Below are positions 1-8,725 of a DNA stretch of 38,745 nucleotides, piece after piece; the first letter of the stretch is position 1; the number at the start of each line of letters is the position of its first letter. The position numbers and the translations under genes are program-made. The notes under the pieces are model-generated. The model was not told where the DNA came from. It did no database searches and saw only the letters and a program-made list of their open reading frames with translations. The stretch covers positions 1 to 38,745 of the forward strand of contig RDXE01000061.1 in assembly GCA_004292755.1 (NCBI GenBank). The letters run 5' to 3'. This DNA is from Alphaproteobacteria bacterium. GTDB lineage: Bacteria > Pseudomonadota > Alphaproteobacteria > Elsterales > Elsteraceae.

Positions 1-270
1 TGAGCTGTTGTCATCCCAGGTCACCTTGATGTTCCAGACGCAGCCACGGTCAGCGCCGGTAAAGGTAACCGGCAGGCGGGCGCCATGACGAAGCGGGCCT
101 TCCAACTCATTCTCATTGAAATTGTTATCGTTCGGCGGGTTAACCCCAACGAAAATCAGAGTATAGCCGGTTTCATTGACCAGGACAAAATTGCGTTCAT
201 CCGCCAGTGACTGGGTGGAGAGCGCAACCATCGCAACCAGGGCACACAGACCGGAAAGGATTTTGGACAT
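1..270 (-). CDS. Secreted hypothetical protein, partial (3' end outside window)
   Basis: The frame opens at an ATG at 268-270 and runs without a stop to the window edge, giving 90 codons of an unfinished protein. The first 22 or so residues look like a Sec signal peptide: Lys near the start, then a hydrophobic stretch rich in Leu, Val and Ala ending in SLA before DERNF. The mature part reads as a small beta-rich domain (FVLVNETGYTLIFVGV, then a CVWNIKVTWDD stretch). I recognise this general style of small periplasmic protein in alphaproteobacteria but cannot assign a function. It is divergent from the DUF815 gene, with 121 bases between the starts. Confidence 0.7.
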   Translation of the reverse strand, partial: MSKILSGLCALVAMVALSTQSLADERNFVLVNETGYTLIFVGVNPPNDNNFNENELEGPLRHGARLPVTFTGADRGCVWNIKVTWDDNSS

Positions 271-391
271 GGGCGGATCCACACGATAGCACTCGCCCGG
301 AATAGCCCGAGAGAGCACTGGCGTTCTATCGCTCGCCCTGTCCCGCCGCAAGGGACTTTAGCCGCGGCGCGATGCTGCCTAAACTCGCGCG

Positions 392-1243
392 ATGACTGAT
401 GCGCTCCTGCCGCTGCTCACCCGGATTGCCGACGCCCTTGACCGCTTGGCACCGCCGCCCGCTCCTCCCATCGATTGGTTCGCCGCCGACGGCTTTGTAT
501 GGCAAGCGGAGGGCCACCAGCTACTGCCTATTCCCGCGGTAGCCGCCCTGCCCTTGGCGCTGCTGCATGGCATTGAGCGTCAACGCGACCAATTGCTGGC
601 CAACACCAAGCGCTTTGCTGCCGGCTTGCCCGCCAACAACGCCCTGTTATGGGGCGCGCGCGGCATGGGCAAATCATCCCTCGTCAAGGCAATCCACGCC
701 GATCTGAACCAAACCCGCGCTGGCGCTGACCGCTTGATGCTGATCGAAATCCACCGGGAGGACATCCCGACCCTGCCCGTTCTGCTGCGCTTGATTCGCG
801 CGGCACCGCGCCGCGCCATTCTGTTTTGCGACGACCTGTCGTTCGATGGGCAAGACGCCAGCTACAAGTCATTGAAGGCTGTGTTGGAGGGCGGCATCGA
901 GGGTAGACCAGACGGCGTTGTGTTCTACGCCACCTCCAACCGGCGCCACCTGCTGGCGCGCGACATGATTGAAAATGAGCGCTCAACGGCCCTCAACCCC
1001 GGTGAGGCCGTGGAAGAAAAGGTCTCCCTGTCGGACCGGTTTGGATTGTGGCTAGGCTTCCACGCCTGCGATCAGGACACCTATGTCCGCATGGTGCTGG
1101 GGTATGCGCAACGGTTCGGCATCACGCTCGACGAGGCGGATATCCTGCGCCGCGCCAAGGAATGGCAAGTCACTCGCGGCAGCCGCTCCGGCCGTGTCGC
1201 GTGGCAGTTTGTGCAAGACCTAGCGGGCGAGGTGGCGGGTTAG
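392..1243 (+). CDS. DUF815-family AAA+ ATPase
   Basis: This 283-residue protein matches the DUF815 group of P-loop ATPases. A helical N-terminus is followed by a Walker A motif, GARGMGKSS (residues 88-96), a Walker B-like AILFCDDLSFD (about 142-152), a sensor-like strand VVFYATSNRRHL (about 176-187) and the family stretch SLSDRFGLWLGF (about 212-223). Members are cytoplasmic ATPases of unknown role. The ATG at 392 gives the expected family length, although no strong ribosome binding site is visible. The stop overlaps the stop of the convergent EipB gene by 4 bases, so transcription of the two runs into each other. Confidence 0.88.
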   Translation: MTDALLPLLTRIADALDRLAPPPAPPIDWFAADGFVWQAEGHQLLPIPAVAALPLALLHGIERQRDQLLANTKRFAAGLPANNALLWGARGMGKSSLVKAIHADLNQTRAGADRLMLIEIHREDIPTLPVLLRLIRAAPRRAILFCDDLSFDGQDASYKSLKAVLEGGIEGRPDGVVFYATSNRRHLLARDMIENERSTALNPGEAVEEKVSLSDRFGLWLGFHACDQDTYVRMVLGYAQRFGITLDEADILRRAKEWQVTRGSRSGRVAWQFVQDLAGEVAG

Positions 1244-2043
1244 CACTGGGGGGCTGGCAGTGCTTCCACCTGCTGCAGCGTCGCCCGGATCGCGAAGGTG
1301 CCGTAGTCCAGCACCATCGCACGGGTGATGCCGTTCTCCTGCAGATCGACCCCCAGTTCGTATTCCGGCTGGCCGGACGTATCGCCAGGGGCGAAGAACG
1401 CCATGCGGATCGGCCACCAAATGGCCCGCAGCAAGGCATGGGCGGCGCTGGCGTCGGCTGCTTGGCCGCGACCAATGCCAGCCGTCACCTCATAGGCCCC
1501 CTCGACCGTGCCGCCGTCGAACACCTCCAGCTTCACAAACCGATCCCCCGCCACCGCCGCGCGGAGCAGGGCAAGGGTGTGAAAGGTGGGGAACATCGCC
1601 CCGGCTGATAGCGGCAGGGTGGTCGCCTCAGGACGGGTAAACTCGGCCACGCCATTGCCTTGGGCCGGCATGGTTGCCGTACCCCGGATATCCTCGGTCA
1701 CGTCGCCATCGCGCAGCTTGCGCACATTGAAGCGATAGCGACGCCCGTCATTGGATTCCCAGGTGACAAAGTGCACCACCAACTCGGCTGCTTCGTCCTC
1801 GTCGGTGTAGCTCATGGTCAAACGGTAGCGTTGCTCGACCGTCCAACCATCGCATTGCCGCGCCAATTCAAACAGCATGGTGCCGTGCGCATCTGCGACA
1901 CCGGAGGCCGATGACGCCCGCTCCAACGCCATTCGGTACACCGCCCGATGGGAGATCAGATCGACAGCCGCCAGCGGTGATGGCAGCACCGAGAGCATCG
2001 TGATCACACACAGCAGCAGGCCTGGGATGGTGCGGCGGGTCAT
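1240..2043 (-). CDS. eipB: Cell-envelope integrity protein EipB (DUF1849)
   Basis: This 267-residue protein has an N-terminal signal peptide (about 1-26, ending PSPLAA) and then a long beta-rich domain starting VDLISHRAVYRMAL, which I recognise as DUF1849/EipB. The Brucella EipB protein is a periplasmic beta-spiral protein needed for envelope integrity, with a disulfide joining the N- and C-terminal parts. Here the two mature cysteines are Cys64 (ARQCDGW) and Cys267, the very last residue, which fits that disulfide. It overlaps the convergent DUF815 gene by 4 bases at 1240-1243. It lies 38 bases downstream of aspS on the same strand and may be read with it. Confidence 0.85.
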   Translation of the reverse strand: MTRRTIPGLLLCVITMLSVLPSPLAAVDLISHRAVYRMALERASSASGVADAHGTMLFELARQCDGWTVEQRYRLTMSYTDEDEAAELVVHFVTWESNDGRRYRFNVRKLRDGDVTEDIRGTATMPAQGNGVAEFTRPEATTLPLSAGAMFPTFHTLALLRAAVAGDRFVKLEVFDGGTVEGAYEVTAGIGRGQAADASAAHALLRAIWWPIRMAFFAPGDTSGQPEYELGVDLQENGITRAMVLDYGTFAIRATLQQVEALPAPQC

Positions 2044-2081
2044 GGGCGGAGTCCTCAGGCGCTGGAGAAGCCGAACCGGCC

Positions 2082-3875
2082 TTAGCCCTTCTTAACGGGC
2101 GGCAGGTCCAGTTTGATGTGCAGTTCCTTCAGGCGATGGGCTTCCACAGCAGCCGGTGCCTGCATTAGCAAGTCTTCCGCTTTTTGGGTCATCGGGAAGG
2201 CCACCACTTCGCGAATGTTTGGCTCGTCAGCGAGCAGCATCACGATCCGATCAATGCCAGGAGCCGAGCCGCCATGGGGTGGGGCACCGAACTTGAACGC
2301 ATTCAGCATGCCGCCAAACCGCTCCTCCACAGTCTCCTTCGGGTAGCCCGCAATCTCGAACGCCCGGTACATGATCTCGGGCAAGTGGTTGCGGATCGCG
2401 CCGGAGGACAGTTCCACTCCATTGCAAACGATATCGTACTGGTAGGCCTTGATGGCCAGGGGGTCCATCGTATTGAGGGCCTCCAGCCCGCCCTGGGGCA
2501 TCGAGAAGGGGTTGTGGCTGAACTCAATTTGGTTGGTGTCCTCGTTCAGCTCGTACATCGGGAAATCGACGATCCAGCAGAACTTAAACACGCCTTGCTC
2601 GATCAAGCCCAGGTCTTGTCCCACTTTGGTGCGTGCGGCCCCTGCAAACTTGTACATTTTAGACGGCACGCCTGCGACGAAGAAGCAGGCATCCCCGACA
2701 CCCAGGGCCAATTGATCGCGGATCGCAGTCGTGCGCTCCACACCAATGTTCTTGGCGATCGGGCCTGCACCACCTTCTTCGCCCTCGCGCCAGAACACAT
2801 ACCCAAGGCCGGGCTGCCCCTCGCCCTGCGCCCAGCCATTCATGCGGTCGCAAAAGGCGCGGTTGCCCGCACCGGGAGCTGGAATCGCCCACACTTCCAC
2901 CCGCGGATCGTTCGCGAGCATGGTGGCGAACACCTTAAATCCGCTGTCCCTGAAGTGCTGGGAGACGTTCTGCATTTTCAGCGGGTTGCGCAGGTCCGGC
3001 TTGTCGGAGCCATAGACCCGCACCGCCTCATCGAACGGGATGCGCACGAACGGCGCGGTGCTCACCACGCGATCGCCTGCGAACTCCTTGAACACACCCT
3101 CCAGAACCGGCTCAATCGCAGCAAAAACATCGTCTTGCGTGACGAAGCTCATCTCAAAATCAAGCTGATAGAACTCGCCTGGGCTGCGGTCGGCGCGGGC
3201 ATCCTCATCGCGAAAGCAGGGGGCAATCTGGAAATAGCGGTCGAAGCCCGCAACCATCAGCAATTGCTTGAACTGCTGGGGCGCCTGCGGCAGCGCGTAG
3301 AACTTGCCGGGGTGGACGCGGCTGGGCACCAGATAGTCGCGCGCGCCCTCAGGTGAGGAGGATGTCAGAATCGGAGTTTGAAACTCCGTGAATCCCTGGT
3401 CGATCATCCGGCGACGGATCGACGCAATCACCTTGGAGCGCAGCATGATGTTCTTGTGAACCTGCTCGCGCCGCAGATCGAGGAAGCGATAACGCAGGCG
3501 CAGATCCTCGGGGAAGTCCGCATCAGAATTCACCTGGATCGGCAGCACGTCAGGCTCCGCCGACAGCACCTCGGCCGCGTCGGCACGCACTTCGATGGCA
3601 CCTGTCGCCAGCTTGTCGTTCACGGTCTCGGCTGAGCGCGACACCACCCGCCCAGTCACTGAGACCACGGTTTCAAGGCGCAGCGCCTCCAGCCGGGCCA
3701 GCACAGGGCTGTCCTGATCAACCACCACTTGGGTCATGCCATAATGGTCGCGCAGGTCGATGAACAGCACGCCGCCATGGTCGCGCTTGCGATGAACCCA
3801 GCCTGCGATGCGGACGGTGGAGCCAGCGTCGACGGCAGACAATTGGCCGCAGGTGTGCGTGCGGTAGGCGTGCAT
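2082..3875 (-). CDS. aspS: Aspartate-tRNA ligase (probably non-discriminating, Asp/Asn)
   Basis: A 597-residue class II aminoacyl-tRNA synthetase that charges tRNA-Asp in the cytoplasm. It shows an N-terminal OB-fold anticodon-binding domain ([23 protein letters not shown] starts near residue 21), motif 1 around FTEFQTPIL (162-170), motif 2 [10 protein letters not shown] (221-230), the bacterial GAD insertion in the middle, and motif 3 with [13 protein letters not shown] near the C-terminus. The frame is open 40 codons further upstream, but the ATG at 3873-3875 gives [10 protein letters not shown], the normal start of bacterial AspRS and the usual length of about 590. Alphaproteobacterial enzymes are often non-discriminating and work with GatCAB; that specificity is inferred. 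It is divergent from rnd. Confidence 0.97.
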   Translation of the reverse strand: MHAYRTHTCGQLSAVDAGSTVRIAGWVHRKRDHGGVLFIDLRDHYGMTQVVVDQDSPVLARLEALRLETVVSVTGRVVSRSAETVNDKLATGAIEVRADAAEVLSAEPDVLPIQVNSDADFPEDLRLRYRFLDLRREQVHKNIMLRSKVIASIRRRMIDQGFTEFQTPILTSSSPEGARDYLVPSRVHPGKFYALPQAPQQFKQLLMVAGFDRYFQIAPCFRDEDARADRSPGEFYQLDFEMSFVTQDDVFAAIEPVLEGVFKEFAGDRVVSTAPFVRIPFDEAVRVYGSDKPDLRNPLKMQNVSQHFRDSGFKVFATMLANDPRVEVWAIPAPGAGNRAFCDRMNGWAQGEGQPGLGYVFWREGEEGGAGPIAKNIGVERTTAIRDQLALGVGDACFFVAGVPSKMYKFAGAARTKVGQDLGLIEQGVFKFCWIVDFPMYELNEDTNQIEFSHNPFSMPQGGLEALNTMDPLAIKAYQYDIVCNGVELSSGAIRNHLPEIMYRAFEIAGYPKETVEERFGGMLNAFKFGAPPHGGSAPGIDRIVMLLADEPNIREVVAFPMTQKAEDLLMQAPAAVEAHRLKELHIKLDLPPVKKG

Positions 3876-3981
3876 GGGAAACCCTTCGAATGCGCGGCAG
3901 TGCGAAAGACCGGCAACAACAGGCATCGTCGCCGCCGTTGTCAATGGCGTAGGGGGGTGGATTGGTGTATCAGCCGCTGCC

Positions 3982-5154
3982 ATGCCGATGATCACAACAA
4001 CCGCAGACCTTGCGGCGGTGGTTTCCGCCTTCCGCCAGGAGCCCTACATCACCGTCGATACGGAGTTCCTGCGCGACAAGACCTACTACCCCCAGCTGTG
4101 CTTGGTGCAATTGGGGGGTAAAGACCGTGCCGTCGCGGTGGACCCGCTGGCCGAGGGCATCGATCTGGGCCCGCTGTATGAGCTGATGGCCGATCCGGCG
4201 GTGCTGAAGGTGTTCCACGCCGCCCGCCAGGATCTGGAAATCTTTGTGCTGGCCACGGGCACAGTCCCCGCCCCGCTGTTCGACACCCAGATTGCCGCCA
4301 TGGTGTGCGGTTTCGGTGATCAGGCGAGCTACGAGACCCTGGCGAGCCGCCTCGCCAAAGCGACCATCGACAAATCGTCGCGCTTCACCGACTGGTCTGC
4401 CCGCCCGCTGACGGAACGCCAGGTCGCCTACGCCCTGTCGGACGTCACCCACCTCCGGGTGGTGTATGAGAAGCTGGCCAAGCGGTTGGAGCGCAGTGGC
4501 AGGGCCTCGTGGCTGGAAGACGAGTTGGCAATCCTGCGCGACACGGCAACCTACCGGGTTGAGCCGGAGAATGCTTGGTTGCGCTTGAAGCCCCGCAGCA
4601 CCAATCCGCGCTTCTTGAAGGCTTTGCGTGAATTGGCGGCTTGGCGGGAGGTGGAGGCGCAAAAGCGCAATCTGCCGCGCACCCGCATGCTGAAGGACGA
4701 GGCTCTGCTGGAGGTGGCGGCCATGCTGCCGCAATCACCCGGCGATCTGTCGCGCGCCCGTGCGTTGACCAAAGGGATTGTGGAGGGCAGCGTTGGCGAA
4801 CAATTGGTGGATGCCGTCCGCCGTGGCCTCGCCCTGCCCGATTCGATCCTCCCCCCGCTGGTCGAGAAAGAGGACAGCCCCGCGGGCCGTGGCCCGTTGA
4901 TCGAGTTGTTGAAGGTGCTGCTGAAGCTGGTGTGTGAAAAGCACGAGGTGGCGCAGAAGCTGGTCGCCTCCTCAGCGGATCTGGAAGCAATCGCGGGCGA
5001 CAGCGCTGCCGACGTGCCTGCCCTGTCCGGCTGGCGGCGGGAGATTTTCGGCAATGACGCACTGGCGCTGAAATCGGGTCGGCTGGCCTTGACGGCTGAA
5101 GGCAACGCGATCCGGATCGTGCGGCTTGAGGAGGGTGGCTTTGCGGGTGACTGA
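3982..5154 (+). CDS. rnd: Ribonuclease D
   Basis: A 390-residue DEDD-family 3'-5' exoribonuclease that trims the 3' ends of tRNA precursors and other stable RNAs. The exonuclease motifs are [20 protein letters not shown] near the N-terminus (Exo I, Asp and Glu), [13 protein letters not shown] (Exo II) and YALSDVTHL (Exo III, Tyr and Asp). An HRDC domain follows, beginning around [18 protein letters not shown]. The frame is open for 36 more codons upstream, but those would overlap aspS; the ATG at 3982 ([10 protein letters not shown]) matches the family. The divergent aspS start is 106 bases away, so this intergenic stretch should hold both promoters. Confidence 0.96.
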   Translation: MPMITTTADLAAVVSAFRQEPYITVDTEFLRDKTYYPQLCLVQLGGKDRAVAVDPLAEGIDLGPLYELMADPAVLKVFHAARQDLEIFVLATGTVPAPLFDTQIAAMVCGFGDQASYETLASRLAKATIDKSSRFTDWSARPLTERQVAYALSDVTHLRVVYEKLAKRLERSGRASWLEDELAILRDTATYRVEPENAWLRLKPRSTNPRFLKALRELAAWREVEAQKRNLPRTRMLKDEALLEVAAMLPQSPGDLSRARALTKGIVEGSVGEQLVDAVRRGLALPDSILPPLVEKEDSPAGRGPLIELLKVLLKLVCEKHEVAQKLVASSADLEAIAGDSAADVPALSGWRREIFGNDALALKSGRLALTAEGNAIRIVRLEEGGFAGD

Positions 5155-5183
5155 GGTCAGCTGTGAGTGACTCGGATGGTTGC

Positions 5184-5191
5184 AGGTAAGC
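5184..5191 (+). repeat. 8-bp inverted repeat, left copy at the islet edge
   Basis: AGGTAAGC here is the exact reverse complement of GCTTACCT at 7161-7168, and the pair brackets the AT-rich islet. The match does not extend further on either side, so it could be chance. Confidence 0.3.
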
Positions 5192-5207
5192 ACTGGAAAA
5201 GCAGTGC
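5190..5207. terminator. Small hairpin between convergent rnd and the nucleotidyltransferase gene
   Basis: GCACTG (5190-5195) and CAGTGC (5202-5207) form a 6-bp stem with the loop GAAAAG. It sits between the stops of two convergent genes, where a shared terminator is expected. There is no T-run on either strand, so it is at best a weak terminator. Confidence 0.3.
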
Positions 5208-5208
5208 G

Positions 5209-6165
5209 TTAAGCCACAATCTTCCGAGACTGTAGCTCAGAAAAGCACCAGGAAATTTCTCGACGGATCACCGGAGCCAAGGCTGCGGAAAGGTTCGCAT
5301 AAATGCCTGGATTGTCCTTCCACTTTATGATGTTGGCGACCAAGGAATCAGGCGGTATCCAACAGCCTAGATCCCTTAAGGCAATAACCTTCTTTTCAAG
5401 ATCGCGTAGCTGAAAATAGCTACTTTGCCTCTTTGCCCGATTGACGCTTTTTAATATGCGCTCAGGAGAAACAAATTCTAATTTTTTCGGCGCACATTGA
5501 GAAGGTAGATAAGGTAATATTTTGAGTAAAAGACTAGTTGCCTCACCCTTTTCAACAGGCACTTTGTTGCGATACTTAGTTTTCAGATCGCGGATCTCAG
5601 TTAGCAGTTCGACCGCACTAGGCGCTAACAAATCCTCCTTCTGCAACTCCAACAGTATGGCTTGAAAAGCGTATACATGGACCCCTTTTTCTGCAAGAAA
5701 AAGAACTCCATAATTCCGCAAGACAACAAAGAGAACATCAATCGCAAATAGTGCCCCCGTTGCACTATCCGGTACCTCCAAGATAAGATCCGCGAACTCC
5801 CGATTTTTCTTTATCTCGGTTCGATAGCTGCTCAAGGGTGTAAAGCTCTCAAGTATTTTCGCCATTCGATTAGTACGATCATGAATAATCTTAGACTCAA
5901 GCTTAAGGTGCTGGATAAACAGCGCTCCGTTATTGGCGAGAGCGGCCATCTTCTGGAATGTGTAGGAGGACACTGACCAACCAGCAGCTTCTAACTCTGC
6001 CGTACGGCGCTTCAAGATGCTTACATCGTCATCGACAATAAGGATGTCTCGGTCGCTGATTTCATCGGCATCGCCACGAGCTACCGACCCAAAGAGCAAT
6101 TCGGAAGCAGCTGCGCAGGCAGTTTGCGCAGTAACACTCACGGAAGATACCGCTTCACGAAACAT
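5209..6165 (-). CDS. Nucleotidyltransferase (MNT/polymerase-beta superfamily) with helical C-terminal region
   Basis: A protein of 318 residues from the ATG at 6165; a GTG at 6198 would add 11 residues. Near the N-terminus it shows LFGSVARGDADEISDRDIL, which is GS followed by ten residues and then DxD, the exact GSx10DxD metal-binding signature of minimal nucleotidyltransferases such as MntA-type antitoxins. A second conserved-looking stretch, HLKLESKIIHD, lies about 60 residues further on. The remaining 200 residues are predicted mostly helical. I searched for the Rx4-6H RNase motif of HEPN toxins and saw none. The gene overlaps the upstream channel gene by at least 28 bases, so the two are likely translated together. 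Composition is foreign to the genome. Substrate and role are unknown. Confidence 0.75.
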   Translation of the reverse strand: MFREAVSSVSVTAQTACAAASELLFGSVARGDADEISDRDILIVDDDVSILKRRTAELEAAGWSVSSYTFQKMAALANNGALFIQHLKLESKIIHDRTNRMAKILESFTPLSSYRTEIKKNREFADLILEVPDSATGALFAIDVLFVVLRNYGVLFLAEKGVHVYAFQAILLELQKEDLLAPSAVELLTEIRDLKTKYRNKVPVEKGEATSLLLKILPYLPSQCAPKKLEFVSPERILKSVNRAKRQSSYFQLRDLEKKVIALRDLGCWIPPDSLVANIIKWKDNPGIYANLSAALAPVIRREISWCFSELQSRKIVA

Positions 6166-7091
6166 GCTTGAAGATACCCCAACCACCCCACGGAGCACAA
6201 GGCTTCAAATATTGTCAGAATCTTGGCGCAGGTAGAATCAGGTACAATGAACGAAAAACCGAGGAGGGTGAGAATGGAAAACGTGTAATACAAAGCATCA
6301 ATAAACGAAATACTATCGACGCGGTTTCCACTGATGGACAAGTCTGAACCAATCACGAAATAATTTAGCCAAGAGACGGCGCCAAATAAAACTGTTGTCC
6401 AAATTAACAAGCGCCCAGGACCATATCCATGGTTAGAAAAAAATCTCAAGAAGTGATATTTCCATTTATACAAGCGAAGAAGCTTTGATAGAGCGTTTGT
6501 TCTCGGTCCATCACGAGATACCTCATATATCTCATTAAGATGCATCCAACGCTTAAACTCTAGATCAGAATTTCTGGCTCGTTCCATCTGGCATTCTTCT
6601 CGAGAATTTTTCAATAGGGCATGATATAGTGTTAAAGCTATGTTAGGGGCGTCTCGCTCGAACACGGAATCAAATTTGAAAATTTTCGGGTCGACATAAC
6701 ACTTCTCGAACGATGCTTTCCAAAGATTGCAATTCTTGAATTCAACATCATGGAATTCTACCGAAATGAAATGCGCATTGACAAACAAACAGTCTTCGAA
6801 TTTACAACTCTTGAACGTCACTTTTTTGAACTCGCTTGAGTTAAACTGAACTTTCTTGAAAAAATAGTTTTCGATTTTTATAGTCTCTGCCTTAAAGTTC
6901 GGAAAAATAATATTCTTTTTGACTTCTCTTTCCTTAGAGCGCTCTGTTGGCTTTGTCGTGGCACCCTCACTGTTCGTGTCGACATCCTCTTTTTTGGACT
7001 GCCGAACAAAATATTCTTTTGACTTTTTTACATCGTTCAGCTCGATCGTTTCAAAAGAGTCGCCTTCCAGCTTGAATGGCACAGTAGACAT
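6138..7091 (-). CDS. Pentapeptide-repeat protein with two-helix ion-channel domain
   Basis: A 317-residue membrane protein. Residues 1-60 are charged and low in complexity. Residues about 61-130 form a run of degenerate pentapeptide repeats with Phe or Leu at the centre (such as VTFKS, CKFED, CLFVN, VEFHD, CNLWK). A helical linker (about 148-222) ends in the SNHGYGPGR segment typical of this architecture. Then come transmembrane helix 1 (about 228-247), a pore loop (about 262-284) and transmembrane helix 2 (about 290-312), with only five residues after it. The filter region reads LLGFSFIVP, not the K+-channel TVGYGDxxP, so potassium selectivity is doubtful. It is the first gene of the islet and overlaps the nucleotidyltransferase gene. 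Confidence 0.8.
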   Translation of the reverse strand: MSTVPFKLEGDSFETIELNDVKKSKEYFVRQSKKEDVDTNSEGATTKPTERSKEREVKKNIIFPNFKAETIKIENYFFKKVQFNSSEFKKVTFKSCKFEDCLFVNAHFISVEFHDVEFKNCNLWKASFEKCYVDPKIFKFDSVFERDAPNIALTLYHALLKNSREECQMERARNSDLEFKRWMHLNEIYEVSRDGPRTNALSKLLRLYKWKYHFLRFFSNHGYGPGRLLIWTTVLFGAVSWLNYFVIGSDLSISGNRVDSISFIDALYYTFSILTLLGFSFIVPDSTCAKILTIFEALCSVGWLGYLQACFVKRYLP

Positions 7092-7160
7092 CGCAACTCT
7101 CTCACACTTTCGACATAGGCAAGGTGAGCCATTCCGTTTGATAGGTCAACATCTGACAAA

Positions 7161-7168
7161 GCTTACCT
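7161..7168 (-). repeat. 8-bp inverted repeat, right copy at the islet edge
   Basis: GCTTACCT, the reverse complement of AGGTAAGC at 5184-5191. This copy overlaps the stop codon of the mlrC-family gene (7167-7169). Confidence 0.3.
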
Positions 7169-8630
7169 AATCTAGATCGTTGCGCGGCCACAGCGCCCGC
7201 GTCGGTGTCGTGAGGGGCAGGTTGGCGAAGTCGGTCGAGCCGGTGCCTGGCGCGCCGACATAGATCACCTCGGCTGCGATCGGCGCGAAGCCTGCGTAGA
7301 AATGCTGTGACGATTTCACCACCAGCACCCGCTTGCCATGGGGATCGCAGCCAGCCGCAGCGAAGCAATCCGGGTGGAAGCCCTGGGTGCGATAGGTGTT
7401 GACCACTACGTCGACCGGGCCGCCATGGGTTCCGATGCGGAGGGTTGCCATGTCGCCCAACGGTCCAATTGCCCCGCCAAAGGGCTGGCTGGCCTGCCGC
7501 GACAGGCCAACCACCACGGCCTCCACATCCAAAGGTTGACCGGAGGCAGGCCCCAACTTGCCGCCGATGCGCACGGCAATCCGGGCGCCCATGCCCGCAT
7601 CCCACGCCACTGCGACAGAGGATGGGTCCCACAGCGGTGCCACAGCTGCCCCACCCTCACCCCGTTCCAGCAGGCGCTTCAGAATCCATGTCGAATCACC
7701 GGCTGCCCCGATGCCGGGATTGTCTGCGACATCGGCCAAGACCACGGGCTTACCCTGCCCGCGACCACGGGCGCGATCCAACGCGGCATCGATGGCCAGA
7801 TAGGGTGGAATCGCCTCAGCACCCAGGGCCCGGAACTCGGCTGCCAAGCGATCCGCCAAGGCTTGGGCCTTCGCGCGATCCCCATCCGCACAGACCAGCA
7901 CGCGGGTGCCAACCTCGGGCGTGTCCCCCCACGGAAACCCATGGGCGAGGGAGACCGACAGGATACCATCCTGGCCCTCCAGCGCCGTCATCCGGTCGAC
8001 GAACCCGCGCACAGGCTCCCGCGTGGTGGGATAAAGGCCCAGCATCGCGCAGTCCGCCCAGGCGAGCACGGGGTGCGCGGTGCCCATCAAGCGGGCCTCC
8101 AGCAGGCGCCACACCTCCTCTGCCCGCTCGATCACGTCGACATGGGGGTATTCTTTGTAGATCACCATGATGTCGGACGCGGCGACCTTGGCCGCCGTCA
8201 GGTGGCAGTGCAGGTCCAACTCGCAGGCAATGGGCACTGTCGGGCCGACCAGCCTGCGGACATGGGTGAGCAGGTCCCCTTCGGCATCGGGATAGCCGTC
8301 GGCGATCATGGCGCCGTGCAGGTTCAACAGCACGGCGTCCACCGGCAGGGCGGCGCGCAGCTGGTCGAGAATCTCGTTGCGAAGGCTCTCATAGGCCGTG
8401 CGGGTGGTGGTGCCAGCGGGCATGGCAAAGGCCGCCGTCCCCTCCACAACGGTCCAGCCCCGGGCGTGGGCGCGGCTGCGCCAATGCACCAGCGGCAGGC
8501 CGAACAAGCCCGGCTGCTCCCCAAAGGCGCCATTGCGCACCAGCATGGTTTTGGCAAACAGATCAAGCCCCGTTGGAATCGGGGAAAAGCTGTTGGTCTC
8601 GGTACCCAAACAGGCGGTGAACAGTTTCAT
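7167..8630 (-). CDS. MlrC-family M81 metallopeptidase/amidohydrolase-like protein
   Basis: A 487-residue protein that begins MKLFTACLGTETNSFSPIPTG, the characteristic opening of the MlrC (peptidase M81, DUF1485) family, and keeps family landmarks such as LNLHGAMIADGYPDAEGDLL, ACELDLHCHLT and a C-terminal region with TYRTQGFHPDCF and VVKSSQHFYAGFAPIA. MlrC is the third enzyme of microcystin degradation, but most homologues occur in organisms with no link to microcystin and act on unknown small substrates. The frame is open 27 codons further upstream; the ATG at 8630 is preceded by GGGGAGGG and gives the family start. It is divergent from trmFO and is followed by the AT-rich islet. Confidence 0.9.
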   Translation of the reverse strand: MKLFTACLGTETNSFSPIPTGLDLFAKTMLVRNGAFGEQPGLFGLPLVHWRSRAHARGWTVVEGTAAFAMPAGTTTRTAYESLRNEILDQLRAALPVDAVLLNLHGAMIADGYPDAEGDLLTHVRRLVGPTVPIACELDLHCHLTAAKVAASDIMVIYKEYPHVDVIERAEEVWRLLEARLMGTAHPVLAWADCAMLGLYPTTREPVRGFVDRMTALEGQDGILSVSLAHGFPWGDTPEVGTRVLVCADGDRAKAQALADRLAAEFRALGAEAIPPYLAIDAALDRARGRGQGKPVVLADVADNPGIGAAGDSTWILKRLLERGEGGAAVAPLWDPSSVAVAWDAGMGARIAVRIGGKLGPASGQPLDVEAVVVGLSRQASQPFGGAIGPLGDMATLRIGTHGGPVDVVVNTYRTQGFHPDCFAAAGCDPHGKRVLVVKSSQHFYAGFAPIAAEVIYVGAPGTGSTDFANLPLTTPTRALWPRNDLD

Positions 8631-8725
8631 CGCAACCCTCCCCAAACGGCCCCCGCCCAACTGTGGCGAGGTGCCGAGCGGCTGTCGATGGCGGGTGATG
8701 CTTGCGGCCATGCAAGGAGTTGCCT

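Larger units (their letters stand above)
5155..7166. other. AT-rich islet between rnd and the mlrC-family gene
   Basis: Base composition drops sharply here. Hand counts of single 60-base lines give about 52% GC at 5221, 35% at 5461, 37% at 6781 and 27% at 6841, against roughly 60-70% in neighbouring genes. Codon choice changes with it: many AAA, TTT, ATA and AAT codons that the flanking genes avoid. The islet holds exactly two overlapping minus-strand genes, the channel protein and the nucleotidyltransferase. No transposase, integrase or tRNA is visible at the edges. Composition and content point to horizontal acquisition. Confidence 0.8.

Noticed and set aside
2184-3356. 390-codon open frame antisense to aspS
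   Set aside because: It lies wholly within aspS on the other strand, its translation shows no family motif, and long antisense frames are expected in GC-rich genes.
5209-6165. HEPN RNase partner domain in the nucleotidyltransferase
   Set aside because: MNT proteins often pair with HEPN toxins, so I looked for Rx4-6H in this protein and in the channel protein; no candidate was convincing.
7144-7149. TTGACC on the minus strand as a -35 box for the islet operon
   Set aside because: No acceptable -10 hexamer stands 16-18 bases downstream, so a promoter is not claimed.
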